Assembly: GCF_002564045.1 (NCBI RefSeq)
Contig: NZ_PDJK01000001.1
Coordinates: forward strand, 868,001-932,000
Origin: Amycolatopsis sulphurea
GTDB lineage: Bacteria; Actinomycetota; Actinomycetes; Mycobacteriales; Pseudonocardiaceae
Direction: 5' to 3'
Length of the DNA: 64,000 bases
Positions 52,949-61,024 of this stretch are shown here, piece by piece; position 1 is the first letter of the stretch, and each line of letters begins with the position of its first letter. The translations under genes were made by a program, and so were the position numbers. The notes beneath the pieces were generated by a model. It was not told where the DNA came from. It made no database searches and was given only the letters and a program-made list of their open reading frames with translations.

Positions 52949-53371
52949 TCACGGTTCGCGACGGCGAAGGGGGCGGGTCGCCGGCCCTTCGAGTACCGCG
53001 CCGTCCACATCGAACCGGGAACCGTGGCAGGGGCAGTCCCAGCTGCGTTCGTCCGGGTTGAACCGGACGAAGCAGCCGAGGTGGGTACAGCGGAGAGACA
53101 CCGCGTGCAGGCCGCCGTCGTAATGCCGGTAAACGCCTTTGCGATCGGACCGCCCGAGCACCCGCAGCGAGGCCCCCAGCCGGGCGAACCCGGCCGCGGC
53201 GGCCAGCCCGATCCCGGAGGCGGCGCCGGTGATCAGCACGACCTTTCCCGGCATGGGCGGTGGATCGGCGGGTCAGCCGGGCAGCTTCCGCCGGACTCGC
53301 AACCCGACGTTGCCGTAGCCGAGGACGATGCTCCGGTCCAAGACGGTGTCGATGGTGTCCGCGAAGTTCAT
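52949..53371 (-). pseudogene. SDR N-terminus joined to a Rieske domain, with in-frame stop
   Basis: Starting at ATG 53371, MNFADTIDTVLDRSIVLGYG is the leader typical of one SDR family. A TGA at 53275-53273 interrupts it, where a Trp codon (TGG) is usual in that leader. The same frame continues [16 protein letters not shown], the SDR cofactor motif, for about 40 residues. It then switches to a Rieske cluster domain ([24 protein letters not shown]). So two genes were joined by an internal deletion, and the result also has a nonsense codon. The part after the stop could still be translated as a 101-residue protein. Confidence 0.65.
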
Positions 53372-53468
53372 CCGTCCCGCATACCCCTTGCGCCCTCGTC
53401 CAACCCTCCACGTGTGCGACGCGGAAAAAGGGGGTATCGCGTCGGTGACTGAGGATGGAGGTGCGCCG

Positions 53469-53840
53469 GTGAAGCTGGAGCCCGGGCACAAGGGAACCGT
53501 TGCGCTGCGGGAATACGTGCAAGCGGTGGCCGGGCTGCTGGGCGTCGAGGCCACGGCGTGCTGGAGCGAGCAGGCGCACCCCGCCACTGCCTACATCGCG
53601 TTGGCCGAGACCTCCCGGGAGCATCCCGGGCGGCTGCTGATGGCGCAGTGGACGAGCGACACCGGGTGGTGCCTGGCGCTGGAGCCGGATGCCGTGGAGG
53701 CTCCGGTGGTGATCGCACAGTGGCCGCGGCCGCGGTCGCCGAAACCGGCGGTGGTGGCCCGCCGGATACGCCTGCGCTTGAATGCCGGCGCACTGTCCGC
53801 TGTGGACGGACGTGGCGGCCGAAGGAGATCTCGTGGCTGA
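53469..53840 (+). CDS. DUF6292-type hypothetical protein
   Basis: A 123-residue protein: LREYVQAVAGLLGVEATACW, TAYIALAETSREHPGRLLMA, WCLALEPDAVEAPVVIAQW. The pattern is that of the actinobacterial DUF6292 family, function unknown. GTG at 53469 is chosen for the GGAGG upstream. The last 20 residues are Arg/Gly-rich and do not look conserved, so the 3' end may be frame-shifted. Confidence 0.65.
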   Translation: MKLEPGHKGTVALREYVQAVAGLLGVEATACWSEQAHPATAYIALAETSREHPGRLLMAQWTSDTGWCLALEPDAVEAPVVIAQWPRPRSPKPAVVARRIRLRLNAGALSAVDGRGGRRRSRG

Positions 53841-53937
53841 AACAACGGGCGGCGACATCGAGGGTGGCCCGGACGCGGTCTGCCCGGTCTTGCGGGGTGC
53901 GGAGACCGGGCTTCCGGAGTTCGTGCCGGGGTGGTCG

Positions 53938-54400
53938 TCACCGCCGGGCACGCAGCGCCACCAGCTCCCGCGAACGGTCCACATCGGACATCGCTGACTG
54001 CGCCGGCAGCAGCTTCCCGCCCGGCGTGAGCAGTTCGGACGCGTGCTCGCACAATGGATCGAGCAGCAGGCGGCCGTCCGGGCCGGCGTCGCAGACACAC
54101 CGCACCGGGCACGGCACGTAGGGCGGGCTCGCGGCGACGAAATCGTACGGCCCGGTCTCGACCGCCGCCGTGAGGCCGCCTCGCCTCGCGCGGACCGGGC
54201 GACCACGGCGTTGAGCCGCGCCGAGGCATGCGCCCGCCGGGACAGGCCGATCGCCAGCACACACGCCGCCGGCGAGAGAGCCACGACGCCGGTCCCGTGC
54301 ACAGATCCGGTGTGGACGCCCCGGGCGGGATGGCCGCCGCACGGATCGCGGACGCCTGGACGCGCGCGGCCGCCGGGTTTCGCCGGCTCCTGGCCCGGGT
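53938..54400 (-). pseudogene. Decayed HemK/PrmC-like methyltransferase
   Basis: Minus strand. GTGVVALSPAACVLAIGLS, then SARLNAVVARS, in one frame give the SAM-binding motif. In another, GPYDFVAASPPYVPCPV, GRLLLDPLCEHASELLTPGG give the N-PPY-like active-site region (here SPPY). The pieces need at least one frameshift to join, and the start is lost. The remaining part of 53841-54433 holds nothing else I recognise. Confidence 0.55.
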
Positions 54401-54433
54401 AGCCGGGCCAGGCAACCGTTCGAGGAGGAGCCC

Positions 54434-54898
54434 ATGAGCAGCACCATCACCGAAACAGTGGATGTCGAGGTCCCGGTGACCACGGCCTACGACCAGTGGA
54501 CGCAGTTCGAGTCCTTTCCCGAGTTCATGGAGGGCGTCGAGGAAGTCCGGCAGCTGGACGCGACACACACGCACTGGGTCACTCGCTTCGGCGGCGTCGG
54601 GCGCGAATTCGACGCGACCATCACCGAGCAGCACCCGGACGAACGGGTCGCCTGGCATTCCGATTCCGGGCCGGACCACGCCGGGGTGATCACCTTCCAT
54701 CGCCTCGCCGACACCCGGACCCGGGTGACCGCCCAGATGGAGATCGATCCGGACGGGTTCGCCGAGAACGTCGCGGACAAGCTGGGCATCCTCGATCGCC
54801 GGGTGCAGGGGGATCTGCAGCGGTTCAAGCGGTTCATCGAGGAGCGCGGGCAGGCGACGGGAAGCTGGCGGGGCGAGGTGCCACCGCCGGTCGGCTGA
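54434..54898 (+). CDS. SRPBCC (START-like) family protein
   Basis: A 154-residue polyketide-cyclase-like protein: TVDVEVPVTTAYDQWTQFES, FPEFMEGVEEVRQLD and AWHSDSGPDHAGVITFHRL. It forms a hydrophobic ligand pocket in this family, often linked to membrane or stress functions in actinobacteria. RBS GAGGAG precedes the ATG. It lies 38 bp before the aldo/keto reductase gene and is probably co-transcribed with it. Confidence 0.88.
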   Translation: MSSTITETVDVEVPVTTAYDQWTQFESFPEFMEGVEEVRQLDATHTHWVTRFGGVGREFDATITEQHPDERVAWHSDSGPDHAGVITFHRLADTRTRVTAQMEIDPDGFAENVADKLGILDRRVQGDLQRFKRFIEERGQATGSWRGEVPPPVG

Positions 54899-54936
54899 CG
54901 CGTTTCCGGGGCCGCCTCGGCGGGTACGCGACGTAC

Positions 54937-55767
54937 ATGGTTATCGACATCCCGCGCATCCCGCTGACCGGCGGGGTAGCGCTTCCGCAGGTCGGGCTCG
55001 GCGTGTTCCAGATTCCGCCCGGCGACACCGCGGACATCGTGCGCACGGCGCTGGCGGCGGGCTGCCGGCACGTCGACACCGCGCAGATGTACCGCAACGA
55101 GGAAGGCGTGGGCCAGGGCATCCGGGACTCCGGGGTGCCGCGTGAGGACGTCTTCGTCACCACGAAACTGGCGAACGACGCACACGGCCACGACAACGCG
55201 ATCACCGCGCTCGAAGGCAGCCTGCAACGGCTCGGGACCGACTACGTGGACCTGTACCTGATCCACTGGCCGCTGCCTGCGAAGGACAAATTCGCGCGTA
55301 CGTGGGAGGCGTTCGAGGAGTTGCAGCGGGCGGGCAAAACCCGTGCGATCGGCGTCTCCAACTTCCGGCCGGTGGACCTGGACCGGCTCGCCGAGGAAGG
55401 CGGCGCGGTGCCCGCGGTCAACCAGATCGAGCTGCATCCGCTTTTCCGGCAACCGGAGGCCGAGCGGTACCACCGCGCGCACGGCATCGTCACCGAAGCC
55501 TGGAGCCCGCTGGCGCAGGGCGACGTGCTGGGTGCCGAGGTGCTCACCGACCTCGCGGCCAAACACGGCCGGACCGCGGCGCAGATCGTCCTGGCCTGGC
55601 ATGTGCTCAGGGGCCGGGTGGTGTTCCCGAAATCGGCGCACCCCGACCGGATCCGGGAGAACCTGGACGTGGCGGACATCGAACTGGACGAGGCCGAGCT
55701 GGCCGCGATCGACGGACTGGACGAGGGCCGCCGGACAGGCCCGGACCCGGCCACCTTCCAGGGCTGA
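54937..55767 (+). CDS. Aldo/keto reductase
   Basis: A 276-residue AKR. GCRHVDTAQMYRNEEGVG carries Asp and Tyr of the tetrad, VTTKLAN the Lys, and YLIHWP the His. The C-terminal FPKSAHPDRIRENL binds NADPH. It reduces aldehydes or ketones; the real substrate is unknown. There is no clear ribosome site at ATG 54937, so coupling to the SRPBCC gene is possible. Confidence 0.92.
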   Translation: MVIDIPRIPLTGGVALPQVGLGVFQIPPGDTADIVRTALAAGCRHVDTAQMYRNEEGVGQGIRDSGVPREDVFVTTKLANDAHGHDNAITALEGSLQRLGTDYVDLYLIHWPLPAKDKFARTWEAFEELQRAGKTRAIGVSNFRPVDLDRLAEEGGAVPAVNQIELHPLFRQPEAERYHRAHGIVTEAWSPLAQGDVLGAEVLTDLAAKHGRTAAQIVLAWHVLRGRVVFPKSAHPDRIRENLDVADIELDEAELAAIDGLDEGRRTGPDPATFQG

Positions 55768-55790
55768 GCGGGTGCAGCGACGCGAGGAAA

Positions 55791-55815
55791 GGCTGTGAAG
55801 GGGCCCTTCACAGCC
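55791..55815 (+). terminator. Single GTGAAGGGG hairpin after the reductase
   Basis: GGCTGTGAAGG...CCTTCACAGCC forms a 25-bp perfect palindrome-like hairpin 23 bp after the stop codon. Position suggests a terminator; no T tract. Confidence 0.65.
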
Positions 55816-55921
55816 TTGGGCAGGAGGTCGAGCACGGGGTGACGACGCCCGCGAGCCCGGAAAACTCAGGTTGCCCGGTCGCGGAACGGGTACCCGGTAC
55901 CACGCAGGGAAGGAGCAGCCC

Positions 55922-56185
55922 ATGGATACCTCAGCCATCATCGAAGCCGCAGGCGCCATCGGGCCGGCACCGGCCGGGCAGCGCGCCAGGTATGGCACCC
56001 GGGTCACAGCGGCCGGGTCGGCCCGGCCCAGGCCGAAGAAACGGAAGGACACGGGGGTGCGCACCGGGGTGGCAGACCGCTGGAGTTCATCACACTGCCT
56101 AGGCCGGCTTCGTGGCGTGCGAGACGTTCGGCCGCGGCGAGGACGTCCGGCACATGACCGTGCCGGACGTGGCGTGAGGCCGTGA
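55922..56185 (+). CDS. Doubtful small hypothetical protein
   Basis: ATG with an AAGGAG ribosome site opens an 87-residue frame ([20 protein letters not shown], then very basic sequence). The latter half looks like frame-shifted or random high-GC sequence. Probably a decayed gene whose N-terminus alone survives. No other feature is seen in 55816-56268. Confidence 0.3.
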   Translation: MDTSAIIEAAGAIGPAPAGQRARYGTRVTAAGSARPRPKKRKDTGVRTGVADRWSSSHCLGRLRGVRDVRPRRGRPAHDRAGRGVRP

Positions 56186-56268
56186 TGAGGCTCCTGCGCG
56201 GGGCATGATCCGGGCCGAGGCGGGTAACCGGACGGAGACCAGCGTTACCGTTCGGAAAGGAGCCCGGC

Positions 56269-56774
56269 ATGGCCCGCGTGGCAGTGATCGTGGACGAAAT
56301 GGTCGAGGACGACGAATTCCGGGTGCCGTGCGAACGGCTGCGGGCGGCGGGCCACGAACCGGTCGTGGTCGGATTGGCCCGGGGGAAGAGACTCACCGCG
56401 CTGCACGGCACCGGGATCACCACCGACGAGGCGGTGGACGACGTGCGCCCCGAGGACTTCGACGCGGTGGTCGTGCCCGGGGGATACTCGCCGGACAAGA
56501 TCCGCACGAGTGCGCCGATGGTCGCGCTGGTCCGGGAAACGGCCGAGGCGGGCAAGCCGGTCGCGGCGGTCTGCCCCGGCCCGTGGCTGCTCGCCGAGGT
56601 CGGCCTGGCACAGACCGGGAACTGACCTCTTGGCCCTCGTTGCGCACCGATCTGCGCAACGCCGGCGCGAACTGGGTGGACCGGCAGGTCGTCGCGGACG
56701 GCGACGTCATCACCTCGCGCAATCCGGACGACCTGCCCGCGTTCTGCGACGTACTGCTCGAACGCCTCAAGTGA
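56269..56774 (+). pseudogene. Frame-shifted DJ-1/PfpI-family protein
   Basis: ATG after GGAAAGGAG. The first frame (to 56625) has [13 protein letters not shown] and the nucleophile elbow AVCPGPWLL, where His of the usual CHGPW is Pro. After a frame change near 56600-56622, the next frame gives [20 protein letters not shown] and [20 protein letters not shown], the normal C-terminus. One indel thus breaks an otherwise complete glutamine-amidotransferase-like stress protein. A sequencing error is the alternative. Confidence 0.75.
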
Positions 56775-56779
56775 GCCGC

Positions 56780-56860
56780 TGTGAAGGGCCCCTTCACAGA
56801 CCTTCACGGACCTCCGCGGTCGGCGCAGGGCCCCTCACAACGACTTTGCCGACAACCCTG
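56780..56860 (-). mobile_element. Truncated MITE copy 5
   Basis: One GTGAAGGGCCCCTTCAC palindrome (56780-56796), the GACCTCCGCGGTCGGCGCAG segment and a right end CTTTGCCGACAACCCTG (one extra A) are present. The other terminal repeat and second palindrome are missing, so the copy is a remnant. The rest of 56861-57039 has no gene. Confidence 0.65.
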
Positions 56861-57039
56861 CCCGGGGCAGGACGGCCTGTATACGCTTGCGGATCGGTTT
56901 CATCCACGTCGAGGGCCACACAGCCATGTGCGGCCCCGCCTTGTACTGCGCGCTGGCCCTCCCGAAGGGGGAGGGCGCACGCATCGACGCTGGTTCTCCG
57001 GACCGCGAGGGACTCGGCCGGTGTCGAGACCGACGCGGG

Positions 57040-57375
57040 TCACTCGCGGCCGAGTGCCCTGGCCAGCTCCTGTTTCGTCATCGTCGAACGGCCGCGGATA
57101 TTGCGTTGCCGGGCTTCGTTGTAGAGCTGGTCGCGGGTCGGGCCGCCCGGTCCGAGGCGCTTGCCCGAACGGTGCCCGCCGCGCTGCTGCGGGGACTTGT
57201 CCCGCAGCGAGGTTTTGCTGGCGCGGGCGGATTCGCCGCTGCGCGCGCGGTTCTTGTTCACCGTCCGGGCGGCGATCTCCGCTGCCCGCTCGTCGCTCGC
57301 GCCGCGGTCCTCCTGCGCGTTCTTGATGTGCTCGTACTGCCGTTCCCGCTTCTTGTTCCAGGCCTGCTGCGGCAT
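57040..57375 (-). CDS. Plasmid-stabilisation-like basic protein with SAP/Rho-N-like C-terminus
   Basis: A 111-residue, very basic protein: WNKKRERQYEHIKNAQEDRG, AAEIAARTVNKNRARSGE, GPGGPTRDQLYNEARQRNI, MTKQELARALG. The last part resembles a SAP/Rho-N-like helix pair that binds nucleic acid. Homologues are often labelled plasmid stabilisation protein; the function is not established. An AAGGAG site six bases before ATG 57375 supports an independent start, although the frame continues open upstream. Confidence 0.8.
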   Translation of the reverse strand: MPQQAWNKKRERQYEHIKNAQEDRGASDERAAEIAARTVNKNRARSGESARASKTSLRDKSPQQRGGHRSGKRLGPGGPTRDQLYNEARQRNIRGRSTMTKQELARALGRE

Positions 57376-57807
57376 GGTCGCTCCTTCTTCCGTTCGGGCT
57401 GTCGTCCGGATTGCCCGGTGGGCGCGCGGCGAAACACCGGCCGCGGCGAGGTCACGGACGGCGTTCTGGGCCGTCGCCAGTTCCTGCCCAGCGAGGAATC
57501 CGGTGAAATGCGCGATCATCAGGCTGTGCCCGGCCGCGGCGACCGAGTCCCAGGGGTCCTGCGGGGTGGCGCCGGGGCCGGTGCCGCGGATCCGGCCGTC
57601 GAGCAGGCCTTGTTCGAGCCGGTCTCGGATCGCCGGAAGCAGCTGGGACAGTTCGTCGGCGAGCAGGCTCAGCCGGCCGAGGACCCGGTACAAATCGTCG
57701 GGCGCGTCGCAGGTGCCGGCGCCGAGATCCGCGCGGAGCCGGTGCAGTGCGGCGCGCGCCTGTTCGGCCGGGTCCGCGCCGTGGGGGAGTCGTCGCGAAT
57801 GGTCCAT
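57040..57807 (-). CDS. Upstream hypothetical fused in frame to the plasmid-stabilisation-like protein
   Basis: From ATG 57807 the frame runs without stop into the previous entry, giving 255 residues. The N-terminal 144 residues (DDLYRVLGRLSLLADELSQL, DPWDSVAAAGHSLMIAHF) look like a separate small helical actinobacterial protein. Either a stop codon was lost and the two genes now read through, or they are a genuine fusion with an internal start. Confidence 0.5.
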   Translation of the reverse strand: MDHSRRLPHGADPAEQARAALHRLRADLGAGTCDAPDDLYRVLGRLSLLADELSQLLPAIRDRLEQGLLDGRIRGTGPGATPQDPWDSVAAAGHSLMIAHFTGFLAGQELATAQNAVRDLAAAGVSPRAHRAIRTTARTEEGATMPQQAWNKKRERQYEHIKNAQEDRGASDERAAEIAARTVNKNRARSGESARASKTSLRDKSPQQRGGHRSGKRLGPGGPTRDQLYNEARQRNIRGRSTMTKQELARALGRE

Positions 57808-57861
57808 GTTCGCGGATACCCGGTCACACCGTGGCCAATCATGCGCACCGGTCCGAGCCCT

Positions 57862-58131
57862 CAGGGTGTCGGCAAAGTCGGTGTGAGCGGCCCTGCGCAG
57901 GCGGCGGAGGTCCGTGAAGGGGCCCTTCACGGACTCTGAGTCTGTGAAGGGCCCCTTCACAGACCCGGGACAGGTCTGGCGCACAGCGCGAGGTGGTCGC
58001 GCCTCGAATAGCTCCGCATCGTGCGTTGCCGGGCGTGATCGACGAAGAGGGCAGGCGCCGTCGATGATGACGCGGCAGCCACGGCTCACTCTGCTGATCA
58101 CGGGGCCTCGACCGACTTTGCCGGGACCCTG
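57862..58131 (+). mobile_element. MITE-like element, copy 2 (270 bp)
   Basis: Ends CAGGGTGTCGGCAAAG (57862-57877) and CTTTGCCGGGACCCTG (58116-58131). Perfect 11-bp flanking duplication GTCCGAGCCCT (57851-57861, 58132-58142). Contains the double GTGAAGGGGCCCTTCAC palindrome. Same orientation as copy 1. It fills most of the 57808-58202 gap, upstream of the transketolase gene. Confidence 0.88.
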
Positions 58132-58202
58132 GTCCGAGCCCTGCCCCCCCGCAAGCCCGGATCGGAGGTGTCGACCGGCGAGCCGCCGGGTAGCCGGGGG
58201 AC

Positions 58203-60041
58203 ATGGAAACCACCAGCAGCGGAGCGGACTTCCGCCGGGAACTGGGCCAGCAGCTGCGGGTCGATTCGGTCCGGGTGAGCAGCCATGCCGGTTCGGGTCA
58301 CCCGACCTCGTCGATGTCGGCGGCCGACCTCATGGCGGTCCTGCTCGACGGCCATCTGCGCCTCGACTACCGCCACCCCGGCGAGCCGCACAACGACCAT
58401 CTCGTCTTCTCGAAAGGGCACGCTTCTCCGCTCTACTACGCGATGCTGCGGGCCGCGGGCGCGATCGCCGAGGACGAGTTCCGCACCTATCGCGCGTTCG
58501 GGAGCCGGCTCGAAGGCCATCCCACCCCGAGGATCCCGCCCACGGACGTCGCGACCGGTTCGCTCGGGCAAGGCCTGCCGGCCGGCGTCGGGCTGGCACT
58601 CGCGGGCAAGATGCTCGACCGGCTGCCGTATCGCGTCTGGGTTCTCTGCGGTGACTCGGAAATGGCGGAAGGCTCGATCTGGGAGGCATTCGAGCACGCC
58701 GCGCACTACGAACTGGACAACCTGGTCGCGATCGTCGACGTCAACAGGCTGGGGCAGACCACCGAAACGATGGTCGCCTGGGATGTGGACACCTACGCCG
58801 CTCGTGCGCGGGCGTTCGGCTGGCATGCCATCACTGTGGACGGTCACGACGTCGAAGCGATCGAAGCGGCGTACGCCGACGCAGAGCGCACTCGGGGGAA
58901 GCCGGCGGTGCTGTTCGCGAAGACGAAGAAGGGCAAGGGCGTCGCCGCGGTCGAAGACCTGCCGGGCAAGCATGGCAAGCCGTTGGACGACCCGGATGAG
59001 GCAATCGCGGAACTGGGTGGCCGCCGGAACCTGACCGTGTCGGTGGCGAAGCCGGATACGTCCGTTCCGGTTCAGGATTGCCCGGTCGGACGGGTCGAGC
59101 TGCCCTCATGGGACGTGGGGGACGAGGTCGCGACGCGGGAGGCGTACGGAGCGGCGCTCGCCGCGTTGGGCAGCCGCGGCGACGTCGTGGCACTCGACGG
59201 TGAGGTATCGAACTCGACGCACAGTGACCTGTTCGCGAAAGCGCATCCCGAGCGGTACTTCGAGATGTACATCGCCGAGCAGCAGATGATCGCGGCGGCC
59301 GTCGGATTGCAGGCGCGGGGATGGACGGCCTTCGCTTCGACGTTCGCGGCCTTCCTGTCGCGCGCTTACGACTTCATCCGGATGGCGGCGATCTCCCGTG
59401 CCGATCTGCGGCTGTCCGGTTCGCACGCCGGGGTCGCGATCGGGGCGGACGGGCCGTCCCAGATGGCGCTGGAAGACCTCGCCGCGCTGCGCGCCGTGCA
59501 CGGCAGCACGGTGCTGCATCCCTCGGACGCGAACCAGACGGCACAGCTCGTCGCGCAGATGGCGGACCTGCCGGGCATCTCCTACCTCCGGACCTTGCGC
59601 GGAAAGACCCCGGTTCGGACCGCGGCGGACGAGAGCGTGCGCATCGGCGGCAGCCGGACCGTACGGTCATCCGATCAGGACGAAGTGACGCTCATCGCCT
59701 GTGGGACCACTGTGGACGAAGCCGACCGGGCGGCCGGTCTGCTTGCCCGCGAAGGTGTTTTCGCCCGCGTGCTGGATTGCTACTCGATCAAGCCGATCGA
59801 CGAGGTGGCTGTGCGACAAGCAGCGGCGGAGACGCGCGTCGTCCTGACCGTCGAGGACCATTGGCCCGAAGGCGGTCTCGGTGACGCTGTGCTCGAAGCC
59901 CTTGCCACACTGCCGGTCCCGGTGCACAAGCTGGCCGTCCGTGAGATGCCGATGTCCGGGACTCCGGAGGAACTGCTGCGCATGGCCGGGATCGACGCGG
60001 GGGCGATTGCGACGGCGGCGAAAACGCTCGTGGCCGCTTGA
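58203..60041 (+). CDS. Transketolase
   Basis: A 612-residue ThDP enzyme in one chain. The N-terminal SSHAGSGHPTSSMSAADLMA, FSKGHASPLYYAML, GSLGQGLPAGVGLAL and the ThDP motif GDSEMAEGSIWEAFEHA are clear. The C-terminal half has YIAEQQMIAAAVG and the transketolase-C domain. It interconverts pentose and sedoheptulose phosphates. Sedoheptulose 7-phosphate is the substrate of the EEVS at 35557, so an indirect link is possible, but 20 kb separates them and it may simply be a stress-linked paralogue. Confidence 0.92.
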   Translation: METTSSGADFRRELGQQLRVDSVRVSSHAGSGHPTSSMSAADLMAVLLDGHLRLDYRHPGEPHNDHLVFSKGHASPLYYAMLRAAGAIAEDEFRTYRAFGSRLEGHPTPRIPPTDVATGSLGQGLPAGVGLALAGKMLDRLPYRVWVLCGDSEMAEGSIWEAFEHAAHYELDNLVAIVDVNRLGQTTETMVAWDVDTYAARARAFGWHAITVDGHDVEAIEAAYADAERTRGKPAVLFAKTKKGKGVAAVEDLPGKHGKPLDDPDEAIAELGGRRNLTVSVAKPDTSVPVQDCPVGRVELPSWDVGDEVATREAYGAALAALGSRGDVVALDGEVSNSTHSDLFAKAHPERYFEMYIAEQQMIAAAVGLQARGWTAFASTFAAFLSRAYDFIRMAAISRADLRLSGSHAGVAIGADGPSQMALEDLAALRAVHGSTVLHPSDANQTAQLVAQMADLPGISYLRTLRGKTPVRTAADESVRIGGSRTVRSSDQDEVTLIACGTTVDEADRAAGLLAREGVFARVLDCYSIKPIDEVAVRQAAAETRVVLTVEDHWPEGGLGDAVLEALATLPVPVHKLAVREMPMSGTPEELLRMAGIDAGAIATAAKTLVAA

Positions 60042-60059
60042 TCGCCGGTCAGAACGCCT

Positions 60060-60397
60060 TCAGCCGGGCGCGAGCCAGTACGCGCGATCGAAGTGGACGG
60101 GGTCGACTTCGGCGCAGCTCTCCACCTCCAGAGACTTCGGACGGCCGGGCGCGATCTCGTCCAGCTCTTCTTGCTCGACCAGCACGTACTCGCCCGATCT
60201 CGCGGCAGTGCACGATGTCGCTGTACCGCACTTTCTTCGCCGGTGCGCTCGTGACCCGCGCCGGTGCCGGATGTGGTCGCGGATGCCGCGCTGGAACCGC
60301 GCGAGAACTGCACAGCGTGCTCCGCGAGCGACTTGTACAGGCGCATCGGAACGTTCACCAAACCGAACGAGAGCACACCCTGCCACACCGGGCGCAT
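60060..60397 (-). pseudogene. Truncated and frame-shifted Ku (N-terminal third)
   Basis: ATG 60397 gives MRPVWQGVLSFGLVNVPMRL YKSLAEHAVQF, the start of bacterial Ku. Later pieces in other frames (YSDIVHCREIG, GEYVLVEQEELDEIAPG, KSLEVES, DPVHFDRAYWLAPG) continue the family pattern. Frame changes break it, and the core and C-terminus are absent. Functional Ku binds DNA ends for end-joining; this one cannot. Confidence 0.8.
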
Positions 60398-60416
60398 CAC
60401 TTCGTCCTTCCGGTGG

Positions 60417-61019
60417 CTAGTGCTGCAGGCTCCGCCGCACCAGCGCGGCCGCGAGGCGGGCGACGTCCTCGCCCGGAACCAGCTTCGCCAACCGGCGCGG
60501 ATCGGCCGGCAGCCCGGCCCGCTCCGCACCGTCGAGGGCGCGACGGTCGAAGTAGGGACGCAGCCACGGCCAGACCGCCTGTGCCTCACGGCAGAAGATC
60601 TGCGCCCCGGTGGGGCCGATCCGCGGGAACTCCGCGACGAGCTTCTCCAGCTTCCGCGGATCGCGGCCGGCCGCGTCGTCCATCCGGCGTAGATCGTCGC
60701 AGTAGCGGTGCCGGATGAAATCGGCGCCTTCGCCGAGATGCTGCGAAGTACTCTCGTCGTATCGCACGTAGTGTGCTCGCCCGAGCGCGTCTACACGCTG
60801 CTGCCAGGTCGAATCCCGCATCGCGGCGGGGGATCGCCAACCGGCCCGCGAGAGTTCGCGAGCAGCGGCGACCGCGAGGTCCGCACTGATCCGGGTGGAC
60901 AGCAGGGTGGTGAGGACCAGCAGCCGGTACAGCGGCTGTGGCTTGTCGGCCAGGGCGATCCCCGCTTCGCGGGCGTAGGTCGTGCCGTGTTCGGCGAGCA
61001 GTTCGTCCACGTGGCGCAT
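60417..61019 (-). CDS. HhH-GPD (endonuclease III-like) protein
   Basis: A 200-residue helical protein. LYRLLVLTTLLSTRISADLA and LVAEFPRIGPTGAQIFCREA (helix-hairpin-helix with GPTGA) resemble the base-excision glycosylase/endonuclease III fold. The [4Fe-4S] cysteine cluster of endonuclease III is missing, and the usual catalytic Lys/Asp pair is not evident. ATG at 61019 has GGGGAGG upstream. It is directly downstream of the sigma gene, probably in the same transcript. Confidence 0.7.
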   Translation of the reverse strand: MRHVDELLAEHGTTYAREAGIALADKPQPLYRLLVLTTLLSTRISADLAVAAARELSRAGWRSPAAMRDSTWQQRVDALGRAHYVRYDESTSQHLGEGADFIRHRYCDDLRRMDDAAGRDPRKLEKLVAEFPRIGPTGAQIFCREAQAVWPWLRPYFDRRALDGAERAGLPADPRRLAKLVPGEDVARLAAALVRRSLQH

Positions 61020-61024
61020 GGGTG

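Noticed and set aside
53591..54700. A 369-codon minus-strand frame over the SRPBCC gene
   Set aside because: It is antisense to SRPBCC in one half and passes through the decayed methyltransferase out of its main frames in the other.
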